A stretch of 42,500 bases of DNA, from NCBI GenBank assembly GCA_963170055.1, contig CAUJGJ010000328.1, forward strand, positions 160,701 through 203,200. The letters are read 5' to 3'. Numbering within the stretch: the first letter of the stretch is position 1; each line of letters begins with the position of its first letter. The translations under genes were made by a program, and so were the position numbers. The stretch comes from Halisarca cf. caerulea. Taxonomy: Eukaryota > Porifera > Demospongiae > Chondrillida > Halisarcidae. The notes beneath the pieces were generated by a model. The model saw only the letters and a program-made list of their open reading frames with translations. It was not told the origin of the DNA and ran no database searches. Below, piece by piece: positions 10,451-26,079 of the stretch.

Positions 10451-10454
<4 letters not shown>

Positions 10455-10517
<63 letters not shown>
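10455..10517. repeat. (TA)n microsatellite at the non-LTR 3' end
   Basis: About 60 bp of nearly pure TA follows the A-rich tail of the non-LTR element directly. Confidence 0.95.
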
Positions 10518-10518
<1 letters not shown>

Positions 10519-10771
10519 GTATTATACTGTGAATTGAAAAGATTGCATAAATATATGCATGTGCATGGGCCTGAGCTGGCAAAACCGTTATTACAATCAC
10601 CATAGCATGCATATGCATGATTTTTTACATGATTGAATTGATCATCATTGGATCAGACATTTGATTGAGATATACCTCATTTTACATGTATGCACATGGG
10701 GATGTTACCAAGTAGTGCATAAGAGTGTCTGCATTCATCTGTTTTCTGACTGATTTTTGAATATATTTATC
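10518..10771. other. Gene-free spacer
   Basis: AT-rich sequence with several TGCATG-rich motifs; no coding or structural feature seen. Confidence 0.5.
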
Positions 10772-11306
10772 TGTAAACTGTATTGCTTATTCCCTCGAAA
10801 CGTCTATTGTTATCTCAATAGCGCTGAGACAGTTCACGAGAATGAATCTCTTAATTACTCCAAACACTGAAACAACTAAGAGTACTGAAAGGATGAGTAC
10901 AGCAAAGTAAGAGCTACTTAAATACTAGATGGTACAGGAAACCACAAGACGATGAAATACAGCAAACTAAAATATATAATCTTAGATGTGGTTGGTCTCT
11001 TAGACAACAGAAGGAAAAGTGAAAGTGGTTACTAAGAGACACAAAGGTGGTACAACAATAACTGATCTAAATATGGTGTGATTACAAAGAACAGTGTGAT
11101 CAGGAACCAATGGATCAAACCAAAAGGAAGTATCATGTTACAGATAGGACAAGAAATTACAATGATACATCTAACCACAAAACCACAACCACAAGAATGT
11201 ACAATCAATGAATAATTAATGAACCTGTACCATACACACAATACTCATGTAAAACATCATGCACTCATAACAACACATGCAATAGTCCAATGGCTATGCC
11301 ATTACA
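10772..11306 (-). repeat. Solo LTR of the right-hand Gypsy family
   Basis: The 535-bp sequence runs TGTAAACTG...CCATTACA and is nearly identical to the complete LTR at 38515-39047. It is flanked on both sides by TATC (10768-10771 and 11307-11310), a 4-bp target-site duplication. No internal element sequence is attached, so it is a solo LTR left by recombination between two LTRs. Strand is given by comparison with the minus-strand element. Confidence 0.93.
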
Positions 11307-11565
11307 TATCTATCTGTCTATGACGACGAAAATGTACGTTACCATATCTGTAGCAGGTCTCGTTGGTAAGAGTAGTAACAACTAATTATGACTCTGAGAC
11401 AAAACATGTTTAGCTTATTTTTATAGAGATTAAGGCCATTCGACCTCAAATCCTGCAGGTATCAATCATTGACAACCAATCAATCAAATTGAATCAATCA
11501 TCATTGATTTTCATTATTAATGTGCACACTGTTACATACACCAGGGTATTGAGATATATACCCAT
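11307..11565. other. Gene-free spacer
   Basis: No gene or repeat boundary recognised; a short run of ATTGAATCAATC-type sequence occurs near 11470-11500. Confidence 0.4.
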
Positions 11566-11821
11566 AACACATTCTTATTTAAAACGTTAAATTCTTATTA
11601 ATGAGAATCAGCCTAAAGGTTACAAATTTGGAACCCCCAATGGTTTACCAGCTGCAGCAGCTGTACAATCTGTAACCAACTCAGTGTTTTGTAAACATTG
11701 GGGTATTGTTTAGAAAACAATTCCTTTGATCTTTTCTTTGATCTGGTGAGGGGTTCCAAATATGTAACCTTTAGGCTGATTCTCATAAATCAGAATTTAA
11801 CGTTTTAAATAAGAACGTGTT
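11566..11821. mobile_element. MITE with about 73-bp terminal inverted repeats
   Basis: The left arm (11566-11638, starting AACACATTCTTATTTAAAAC) is the near-perfect reverse complement of the right arm (11750-11821, ending AAGAACGTGTT). The centre of about 110 bp has no coding capacity. A clear target-site duplication could not be assigned, so the superfamily is unknown. Confidence 0.85.
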
Positions 11822-12035
11822 CCATATAATTAGCTCATATGCTGCCATCATAACAAATTCTGTTTACAAATTCCCCGAGAAGTTATATGAACAGTGAAAA
11901 GACTAATCATTGTTTGTGTGGCAAGTCCTTTAAAAAAATAATTACTGAAGGATATAAAATATATTAACTTGTTATGTGGAGTAAAAATGTTCGTTAGGGA
12001 CTGTACTCATTGCAAGTTGTAAAAGGAACCTAATC
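11822..12035. other. Short gene-free interval upstream of the HNMT-like copy
   Basis: No promoter motif can be assigned with confidence. Confidence 0.4.
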
Positions 12036-12759
12036 ATGGAAAAACCGATTGGAACTTTTTTGGCCTTGGAAGAATTAAAGCACTGCTTACCAGAAGGTAG
12101 AAGTCAATCAAGCCCATTACAGTTCACGAATGAGCAGGCAAGCTATTACGATGGGCATCGTGTTTATCGTCAAATCACAGGTAATACCGTAGTCTGCTAT
12201 TGCAAGTATCTGATCGAAACAATATTATGCGATTCCCTCAAAGGTCATGACACCTCAAAAGAGCTGTACATCTGCAGTATTGGGTGCGGAGATGGAGAAG
12301 CTGATTACAAGGTGTTGTCCAATGTTCAGGATGCTTACCCCGGGCCCTTGCGAAAGTGTGCTATTTCGGTATTGACTTGAACAGTACTTCATGCTTGCAG
12401 GCTGAAGAGAATCTTGCAGCCCTCCATGCACCCTATACTATAAACATAATCAATGAAGGAATCCTTGAAGTTGATCCAGATTCACTACCAAAGTTCGACA
12501 TCATTATTATGGCACATGTCCACTATTATTTTTCTAAAGACCTCAGATCTCTTTTTGCCAAGGCCATGAAACTGTGCCAACCCCATTCTGGAAGGATAGA
12601 AGTCATTGCTATACACAGTTTACTCACATGTGGCAAATTGGGGCGATTTTCAACTATCATCAGTGTTATGCCCACATCCTCATGAAGGAGCTGGACCACT
12701 TTGGTGTGAAGTATATCACGAGTGACTTACCAGGAGAAGCAGATTTCAGTCAATGTGTA
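12036..12759 (+). pseudogene. HNMT-like methyltransferase, 5' part (interrupted)
   Basis: ATG 12036 opens a class I SAM-dependent methyltransferase sequence with motif I as YICSIGCGDGEADYKVL and a following YPG, closely resembling the histamine N-methyltransferase family, which transfers methyl from SAM to small amines in the cytosol. The coding sequence changes frame twice: near 12350-12356, where YFGIDLNST continues in another frame, and near 12605-12620, where THMWQIGAIFNYHQC continues in a third. It then runs to V at 12757-12759, where a transposon begins at a TA. The rest lies at 24056-24215. The two parts total 884 nt, about 294 codons, close to the roughly 292 residues of vertebrate HNMT. 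It has no introns, which suggests a retrocopy. The substrate of this protein cannot be told from sequence. Confidence 0.78.
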
Positions 12760-13004
12760 TAGTGCATTCAAGCATAAATTTCCTAAATTTTACTATGATA
12801 TAAGTCCTCAAAACAGCGTTATAGGCCATAGCAACAATGCTGAAAGTTATTCAATGTGTAATTCTTTACCTTATGATGTACATTTTTGTCAGTAAATTGC
12901 GAGTTGAATTTTTGAAGCGCGTTGCTACATTAGCACCAATGAAATTGTCGATTGCGCAATCAATTTCACGTATTGTTAGCGCCACGTGTTCGCAAGTTTA
13001 CAAG

Positions 13005-13514
13005 ATGCCGAAGCTTTCAAAGCAGAGGAAGCACTGTAGGGCTATGAGAGAAGCTAAACTAAATGTTACTTTGGGTGAAAGAAGATCATTTGAAGAAAAT
13101 TCAGAAGAAAATTCAGGTAAATTTGCTATGAGTGTCATTTTAACATAATTTAGTTGTCGTTTTCCATTCTGCCACATTGTTGTACTGCCAATATGTCTAG
13201 AAATGTTTGAATTTTGGTGTTTTCCATTACTCTATTCGCCGAATTTTGTGTTTGGCAGTACTCCATGCCTCTTAGGTTAGTCTTTGTAGTGAGCGCTTTT
13301 ATTTTAGGAATATATGCTGTGTTGCAGCGACTGTTGATGACACATTCTACCACTATAGTGTTGTTATATGGGCTAAAACCTTTCTCTGTGGTAGTTTTAT
13401 GTATTTTAATCGTAAAACAAAGGTCCACTGCCTATATTTCCTGTAGAATATGACTCTTCTGTGGAAGTGTCTCAGCAAGTCACCACTGAGCAGGATGTTC
13501 TGTCATACTTTATT
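13005..13514 (+). pseudogene. Transposase exon 1, intron and start of exon 2
   Basis: Exon 1 (13005-13116) begins MPKLSKQRKHCRAMREAK, a basic N-terminus. A GTAAAT donor at 13117 and a pyrimidine-rich TTTCCTGTAG acceptor ending at 13446 bound a 330-nt intron in phase 1. Exon 2 (13447-13514) reads EYDSSVEVSQQVTTEQ then DVLSYFI. The codon ATT at 13512-13514 is followed at once by inserted DNA. The same codon ATT at 21801-21803 restarts the frame on the other side, so the gene was continuous before the insertion. Confidence 0.72.
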
Positions 13515-13986
13515 TAGTCCCCCCATTTTCCGGTCCCCCCCGGACCGTCCATGGCAGAAAATTCTGCCGTAAATGGTCCCCCCCCGGACAGTGTACGGCA
13601 AAGTTTCACATCTTGTTGCCACCAGCTTCTAATACTAATCGTGCGCTACTGTTCGGAACCGTCTGTGACAAAGTCTGTTATTCAGTAAAATTTGCTACAA
13701 CTGTAACATCTTGAGGATCGACGTTGAAAGGACTCGCTTCTTCCTCTTTTCGGAATTATAATTATGAACATTGTCAAGAATCTGCTGCTAAAACTGCTGA
13801 AATGAGCTACGTGGAGAAATAAGGAGAATATATCAGGTATACTTTGTGACTGTTATGTCTAGAGTAGTACATTATTCCTTTCAAATTGTGTCCTTCGCGC
13901 GAATGGCCAAATAGAAAAGCCGCTAGGCCTAGCCTTTTCTTCATTACCTCTCTAAACTTTAAGAATGATTCTAACTGATTCAGAAT
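13515..13986. repeat. Left long terminal inverted repeat of the Ginger1 element
   Basis: From about 13584 to 13986 it is the reverse complement of about 21085-21490 with scattered differences. The outer about 85 bp hold roughly two units of the 44-bp GGTCCCCC...GGACCGT repeat also found at the right end. Confidence 0.85.
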
Positions 13987-14085
13987 TATTAACCCTATAT
14001 CAGGTGTAGATGATACTGAGTTGTTTTATAGAGTGTGCAGGATTCTTGTATTCACAATATTGCTTTGATTCAGAAGCTGCTTTGC

Positions 14086-14514
<429 letters not shown>

Positions 14515-14603
14515 TCCAGCTATAGCTGAAGGTATATTTTATTTCTATTGTTAGTGTGCTGCTGTTGATGAGATGAAGGTCTTAATTTCCAGACTGTCTG
14601 TAC

Positions 14604-14604
<1 letters not shown>

Positions 14605-14656
<52 letters not shown>
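14605..14656. repeat. (TA)n microsatellite
   Basis: About 52 bp of TA inside the Ginger1 element. Confidence 0.95.
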
Positions 14657-14660
<4 letters not shown>

Positions 14661-14891
14661 TATATATTATACTATTAGCACAGTCTGCTACTATAGTACT
14701 ATTAACACAGTCTAGCTGCTACTATAATAGTACTATAATCCCCCATCAACTAAACTCACATAATGCAGCAATGTTATACATAGGTGTAGGAACCATGGGG
14801 GCTGGAGGGGCTATAGCCCCCCCAATGTTTGCCTGATCATATATTAAAGAAGCTATTATACTGCACATGAACTGCCAGGGTTCTATCCAAT

Positions 14892-14916
14892 GGGGGGGGG
14901 GGGGGGGTGGGGGGGG
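14892..14916 (+). repeat. G-tract (G16 T G8)
   Basis: Two long G runs separated by one T, with potential to form G-quadruplex structures. Lengths of such runs are prone to sequencing error. Confidence 0.85.
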
Positions 14917-14983
14917 AAGCTTCCACCCTAAATTCCCTAGCTTCCACCCCAAAAAATTCCAACTGCAATACAAATTACTATGG

Positions 14984-15133
14984 ATTAGGCCCTACTTGAG
15001 TGTCAAAATTTACCTTGAATGATCTAAAATGGCCTCAAATACAACCTTGTATAACCTAAAAACTCAAATTTTCCCTAGGGAGGCATAGGAAGTATGTATT
15101 TTCCTGTACTCCATAATAATATGGGCGTGCACA

Positions 15134-15174
<41 letters not shown>

Positions 15175-15357
15175 ACACGCATGCATGCATGCACGCACGT
15201 ACACACATGTGTGCACATGTATACAGGCACTCATTTTATTACTATAAAGAAGGCCCTACTTGAGTACTTGAGTGTGAAAATTGGCCTTGAATGGTCTAAA
15301 ATGGCCTCAAAAGCAACATTATCTCACCTAAAAACTCGAATTTTCCCTGGGGGGCAT
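14984..15357. repeat. Diverged direct repeat pair of about 105 bp
   Basis: The copies at about 14984-15088 and 15248-15357 share CCCTACTTGAG, AAATGGCCTCAAA and AATTTTCCCT in order. A (CA)n run (about 15139-15180) lies between them. Their origin is unknown. Confidence 0.75.
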
Positions 15358-15480
15358 GCCCCCGACCCCCCTAGTTTCATACATGCATATACATGCACCC
15401 ATGCACGTACTTCGTATGCATATCTGCATGCACCTCTATTATCACTGCACTGCATGTGTTTTATAAGTTTAGGATACCAC

Positions 15481-15876
15481 ATACGGTACTTTTCACAAAA
15501 AACTGGACGACGAACGGCGGTCAGTCTGTGTACGTACGGTGACCGTCCGGGCATTGACCGCTGTACGTACGGCGTACGTACGGGTGTTGTTTGTACCTAC
15601 GCGGTTTCTTTCTCTCTAGCTGACGCTTTCGCAATTGGCTCGTGGCTTTTGTCTTTCCGTCTTAAAACGAAATTCGCTACTTTACGTTCCTAAAATAAGC
15701 CATTCTTGCTCGGGAAACCGATTCCGGCGAACCGATATCAATGCGCAAAAATGACGTAATTATTATTGGCCTATCGTCCGTACGGCGTACGTCCGCGACT
15801 GTACGGTGTACGTCCGTTGATTGACCGCCCGTTTGACCGCCGTTCGTCGTCCAGTTTTTTATGAAAAGTACCGTAT
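15481..15876. mobile_element. MITE/foldback of about 396 bp inside the Ginger1 element
   Basis: The left end ATACGGTACTTTTCAC and following AACTGGACGACGAACGGCGG are repeated in reverse complement at the right end (to CCGTAT at 15876). Inside are many GTACG/CCGTACG words. No coding potential is credible and no target duplication was clear. Confidence 0.8.
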
Positions 15877-16141
15877 ACATACATGTACCCGAAACCCCTA
15901 CTATACTTTGTCATTCCTATGCGCCAATGCTATATATATTATACTTTGTCTATAGCATCTGCAAATCAGTCATGCTATAGATACAGTCCTTGCAGCATAT
16001 CTAATATTGAATGTGATATAGAGACATGCATGATAATGTCATTTGTATATTTAGCTCCATATGCCACCCATCCATGCATGACAGTTTGTAAAAGTATACG
16101 TATATCAAATCAATCATTATTTACTCTTAGACTAATTAAGT

Positions 16142-20859
<4,718 letters not shown>

Positions 20860-20904
20860 CTTCTTCTGGAGGGCGACCGCGCGTGGTCTGTCGGGATTAA
20901 CAGC

Positions 20905-21065
20905 ATGCAGAGGACCGTCCACGGCACAATGTTATCGCTGCCACACACGGTCCGGGAGAAGCAGGGGACCGTCCACGGCGTGCATGCATAATGTTGTCGC
21001 TGCCACACACGCGCTCCAAACGAAGCAGGGGACCGTTCACGGCATGCACTATATGGCTCTATGTT
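20905..21065. repeat. Inner cluster of GGACCGTCCACGGC repeats upstream of the Ginger1 start codon
   Basis: Three degenerate units contain GGACCGTCCACGGC, or GGACCGTTCACGGC, followed by CGCTGCCACACACG. They lie about 50-200 bp upstream of the transposase ATG at 20859. They are the same family as the 44-bp terminal repeats. Confidence 0.8.
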
Positions 21066-21084
21066 ATGGCTACCACATGCAGTC

Positions 21085-21800
21085 TGAGATTCTGAATCAG
21101 TTAGAATAATCCTTTAGAGAGTTAATGAAGAAAAGGCTAGGCCTGGCTTTTCTACCTGGCCATTCGCGCGAAGGACACAATTTTTAATGAATAATCATGT
21201 AGACATAACAGTCACAAAGTATACCTGATATATTCTCCTTATTTCTCCACGTAGCTCATTTCAGCAGTTTTAGCAGCAGATTCTTGACAATGTTCATAAT
21301 TATAATTCCGAAAAGAGGAAGAAGCGAGTCCTTTCAACGTCGATCCTCAAGATGTTACAGTTGTAGCAAATTTTACTGATTCGAGAATTATAACAGACTT
21401 TGTCACAGACGGTTCCGATCGGTAGCGCACGATTAGTATTAAGAAGCTGGTGGCAACAAGATGTGAAACTTGCCGTACACTGTCCGACAAAATATAGTAT
21501 GACAGTCCAAGGCATCTGATACCGCTGCCACACACGGTCCGGGGGACCGTCCACGGCATCTGTAACCGCTGCCACATACGGTCCGGGGGACAACCTACGG
21601 CATCTGTTACTGCTGCCACACACGGTCCGGGGGACCGTCCACGGCATCTGTTACTGCTGCCATACACGGTCCGGGGGACCGTCCACGGCATCTGTTACTG
21701 CTGCCATACACGGTCCGGGGGACAACCTACGGCGGGAGTAATGGGAGACCATTTATCGCTGCCGTACACGGTCCGGGGGGACAACGTACGGCGGGGGACC
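21085..21800. repeat. Right long terminal inverted repeat of the Ginger1 element with 44-bp tandem array
   Basis: About 21085-21490 pairs with the left repeat. About 21523-21800 is a tandem array of about five good and two degenerate 44-bp units, each with the near-palindrome ACGGTCCGGGGGACCGT and CACGGCATCTGT. The left end has only about two units, so the repeat number differs between ends. Confidence 0.88.
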
Positions 21801-23566
21801 ATTCACGGCGTGACAGTTCAACTGGGAGTAACTGTGAATGAGCCTGCTACTGGCGATCACCATGCAGATGGGGAAGCCTTGCTGGAAGAGGAAAACATGG
21901 AAGAACAGCCACCAGTTCCTGACCTTTATTCTTCTCTTTTGTCACCAGATGATCTGGGAAGTGGAGACAGTGATGATTCGTACTTCTCAGTGGATGAATT
22001 AGCTGAAGATACTCTATTTGAAAACCACAAGCACTCTTGGATTGAAGATCTGACTAGATACGATCGAATATCTTTGTCTCTTCTGTTGCATCGTATCCTT
22101 GTTAAGCAGTATGGTACATCAGTCTCCAAAAGTGACGAAACCATTGCTGCCACTTTGAATGTTACAGTGAGGACCATCAGAAATTGGCGCAGGGAGTTCA
22201 TTGAGAATGAAGGTTGCATTTCAGACATTCTTCAAGGCAAGTATGCACGCCCCACTCTCTGGCAGAATGAAGAATTGAACCTTGAAGCCAAAACTTTTAT
22301 CAGACAGAATGCATCAGTCCCTGGCAAGCCCAATCTCACAGCAGCTGCATTTTGTGATTGGGTTAACAACGATCTGTTACCCAGGAGTGAGCTTGATCCT
22401 GCAATGCCAACAAACATTGGAGTGGTCACAGCAAACAGATGGATGCATGAGTTAGGTTTTAGCATAATCCAGAAGAATAAAGGGATATATATTGATGGGC
22501 ATGAACGCAATGATGTAGTTGCCAACAGGAGCCGGTTTTTGCGAAAAATGACAGCAATTGGTTTCCTTAAAGTGTCAAATGCTCCATCTGAAGTAGCAGC
22601 TGCATGTTTGGATGATGATCTCCTGTGTACAGACCCTGAGAACAGTATAATAATTTTTCACGACGAGAGCATTTTTTGCTCAAACGAAGACCAGTCAACC
22701 CAGTGGGGATTTACGGAGGACCACTTTGTGCGCCCTAAAAGTAAAGGATCAGGCATTATGGTGTCTGATTTTATAAATGAGGAAGATGGATATTTGCGTT
22801 TAAGTGATGAGTTTGAAGAAGCAAGGCAGTTGTTTCCCAACATTCGTAAAGAGGCCCGTGAACTGTTGGAGTATGGAGGCAGCAAGGAAGGATACTGGAA
22901 TTCTGAACGATTTCTAGGACAAATGAAGGTGGCCACTGACATAGCGAAGTTCAAGTATAGCAGACATGGCAAGCGCGTATATTGGGTTTTTGACCATAGT
23001 TCATGCCATACTGCATTTGGACCAGACGCATTGAATGTTTTGGAGATGAATGTCAAGCCAGGTGGTGGTCAGCCAAAGATGAGAAACACTGTGTACAAGG
23101 GCAAGCTGCAGAAGATGAACTTTGACGATGGGACTCCGAAGGGATTAAAGAGAGTACTGGAAGAAAGGGGAATTCAAACAACAGGGATGAACAAGCAGGA
23201 CATGCAGGCAGAATTGGCATCCCATAGTGATTTTAAAGACGAGAGAACTATGATTGAGCATTTCTTACATGGAAAGGGCCGAGGCTGTATCTTCTTACCC
23301 AAGTTCCATTGTGAACTAAACCCCATAGAAAGATGCTGGGGTCAAGCAAAGAAATATACAAGAGCACACTGCAACTATACTCTTGCAGGACTACGAAAGA
23401 TAATTCCAAAAGGCCTGAATAGCGTGTCCTTGGAAATATAAGGAATTTTTTCAGAAGGGCAAGACATTACATGTTTGCATACCTGGAAGGACACGTGGCA
23501 GGCCTCAGAATTGAAGAACATATCAAAACCTATGCATCCCATAGGCGAGTGGGACCAAACAATTAG
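21801..23566 (+). pseudogene. Tc1/mariner-like (long DDE) transposase, main part
   Basis: The frame enters from inserted DNA at ATT 21801 and continues HGVTVQLGVTVNEPATGD. A helix-turn-helix-like region (SDETIAATLNVTVRTIRNWR) precedes the catalytic core. Catalytic residues are D in IIFHDES (22662), D in VFDHSSCH (22992) and E in CELNPIERCW (23328). The second D and the E are about 112 residues apart because of an insertion that includes LKRVLEERGIQTTGMNKQDM, a SAP-like helix pair; classical Tc1/mariner spacing is 34-39. A one-base frameshift near 23432-23440 gives a stop at 23441, while the other frame continues RNFFRRARHYMFAYLEG to TAG 23566, the expected C-terminus. With the 5' insertion, this copy is not functional. 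Confidence 0.83.
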
Positions 23567-24055
23567 TTTATTCGTAGTTGGCTTTCAGTAACTTATTTAC
23601 AAATTATCTCTCTTTTTCATCAAAGTATATGTCAATCGCAGTACTATGTAAAAAATTGATTGAAGTAACTTTTGATTCCACAGACGAGATAGCATTTGAA
23701 AATTTTCAGTGATCGAAGGTTTTATACTCATCTGGGCATGAAATCCATCAATGCTCTCTATTTTCATACAGGACATGTATAGCTTAGTAGACAACAAGTA
23801 TAAAATTGCATAAAAATTCTAAAATCACAGAGAAGATACCAATACATTGAAACGGTAGCCATTTTCCCGATTGCACGTTATGACGTCATAGGCGTAGCCA
23901 TGGAAATTTCAAAATAGCAAAAGTTTAGTTCAACTTCCTGTCTAATTGGATGCTAGAGTATAAGGGCAAAGGACATTCCAGCAGTCAGTAATTGGACAAC
24001 ACACCATAGGTATTAAAACATGTCAAAAAGGAAATTTATGCTTGAATGCACTATA

Positions 24056-24215
24056 GCAGATGATTTTTCATCTCCGCATTCATTTGCAGCCCTTGGATTT
24101 CTTTCTCAGACTGATCTGAGACAATACACCCCTCAAGTTGCAGAACTTTGCTCTAACTACATCTAGTCCTTCTTGGACAAGAGAGGGTGCTGTGATTGCT
24201 TGGGCCTTGCTATAA
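24056..24215 (+). pseudogene. HNMT-like methyltransferase, 3' part
   Basis: Directly after the second TA the frame continues from V (12757-12759) as ADDFSSPHSFAALGFLSQ, then TDLRQYTPQVAELC. One frame stops at 24166, but another reads TTSSPSWTREGAVIAWALL to a TAA at 24213-24215. The latter fits the C-terminal beta strand typical of HNMT, so a third frameshift near 24150 is likely. Together with 12036-12759 this gives a near full-length but inactive copy. Confidence 0.68.
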
Positions 24216-24839
24216 CTATTCCTCATGCTTCTTTTGTGTAGGTCTTTGTACAGCTCATGCAAGTGTCCATGCAACACTGTTTAGAACTTTCCCTTTTTTG
24301 TCATAGTCTATATTGTCTCCATATTAACTTTAAATAAATACCTTGAAGTTCACTACTCTGTAGACTAATCTATTATATTGTAGTTCTCAATACTTGCTGC
24401 TAAGCTGCGGAATGACTCCGCAGCAAGATGATTACAGTACATTATTGCTGACTTTGAACAAAGGCCCCTTGCGGTGTATGCATGCTTGTATATAGGTACA
24501 ATAAAATAGAAGACATCCAGCTCTCATACACTTCCGCACTGCTGCACAGTTGCAATACCATCATTAGTCCAAACCCATCACATGATAATCATGTGCCGGC
24601 TAGTCACGTGTTCAGTACTCATTGAAAGCTGTTCGAGAACTGAGTCACTTAGTGATCTTGTGAGGGGAATACGGTCCCACAAAGGACAAGGAGAGGTGGG
24701 AGACTACGTTAAAGCTATTTTGCTTTTGGTGTTGACTTACTTGTGTTGAAAGTCGTTCGAACTGTCCGGGGCATGTCAGCGCAGCATATCGTGTATTCTC
24801 CGAAAAATTTCGTACACCGTACACATTTTAGAAAATGGC
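24216..24839. other. Gene-free interval with two perfect palindromes
   Basis: GCTGCGGA-ATGAC-TCCGCAGC (about 24404-24424) and CACATGAT-A-ATCATGTG (about 24580-24596) are perfect. No gene is seen. Confidence 0.5.
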
Positions 24840-25262
24840 CGATCTCCCCAAGGCAGGTTATAGCCGCTCACGTTTTGCAAAAAGACCGCTTTCCGCTATA
24901 TAGTTAATAACACTCTCCGAATATCGTATCGATAATCTATATGGTGGCCATAAATTGATCGCTTTCTTCTCCTAGGAGGAGTTACCGGACAAAGGATTGT
25001 AAAGGAAAAGCCGTATATTTGTCCGCTTTTGGTCGTAAACTAAATATGGCGCACTGTAGCCAAGTACGGGCAACCTCCTAAAATCCTTCATTTCGCAAGA
25101 AAACGAAAAGAAACCGCTTCGAGGTCACCCACCAAATAGCGCTAGGAACGTTGGTGAAAGTCCGCTGCGAGTTCTTCACCCCGTTCGTAGATTAATTAGT
25201 GTGAACAAAAGATTGGTCTACCTCCATTATATATACTAGGGGAGAAGGCGGCTTTCACACAC

Positions 25263-25323
<61 letters not shown>

Positions 25324-25328
25324 CACAC

Positions 25329-25390
<62 letters not shown>

Positions 25391-25556
25391 CCATTACTAA
25401 CAAAACACGAAACGTTTTCAAAATGGTTGATTCATTTCGTTGGTGGCCAACTTCGCTTTCATTCTCAGAGGATAAATCTTCCACTATATAGCCAGCAACA
25501 CTCACCAACTATTGACGTACACACCCATACATACACACCCATATGTACACACACAT

Positions 25557-25629
<73 letters not shown>

Positions 25630-25904
25630 TCCTGCATAAATTTCAAACCATTACTAACGCCACCCTAATGTTTCAATATGGCCAATTCATTTCGTTGCTG
25701 GTCATCTCTGCTCTTGTTCTCAGGGGATAAATCTTCTGCTACGTATATAGCCAACAACACTTGTTAACTATTGGTGCCCTGACCCCCTCACATTTAGTGA
25801 GTAGGGCCCAAAATCATACACATGTCTAACATATTGCTGTACAAAATGCTTCATCTATAGAACCTTTGGCCCCTTCACTTATACATATGAGTGTTCTTAC
25901 GCCC

Positions 25905-25976
<72 letters not shown>

Positions 25977-26018
25977 CCCTACCCCTCCACACACACCATA
26001 GATCACCCACCATATAGA

Positions 26019-26079
<61 letters not shown>

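Larger units (their letters stand above)
7252..10454 (+). mobile_element. Apparently full-length RLE-type non-LTR retrotransposon
   Basis: This spans from the (TA)n/(GAT)n boundary to a short A-rich tail (AAAAAAAAAACAACAACAAAA) that runs straight into (TA)n at 10455. It has one long ORF with N-terminal zinc finger, RT, and a C-terminal zinc knuckle with a restriction-like endonuclease-type segment, the arrangement of R2/NeSL-like single-ORF elements. The 5' edge is inferred, not shown by a target-site duplication. Confidence 0.7.

Noticed and set aside
21741..21800. ATG 21741 as the mariner-like transposase start
   Set aside because: It lies in the 44-bp terminal repeats of the inserted element; the frame is open there by chance, and exons at 13005 and 13447 supply the real start.
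24749..24775. GTTCGAACTG as a tRNA T-loop
   Set aside because: No acceptor stem or anticodon arm could be folded around it; no tRNA gene was recognised anywhere in the window.
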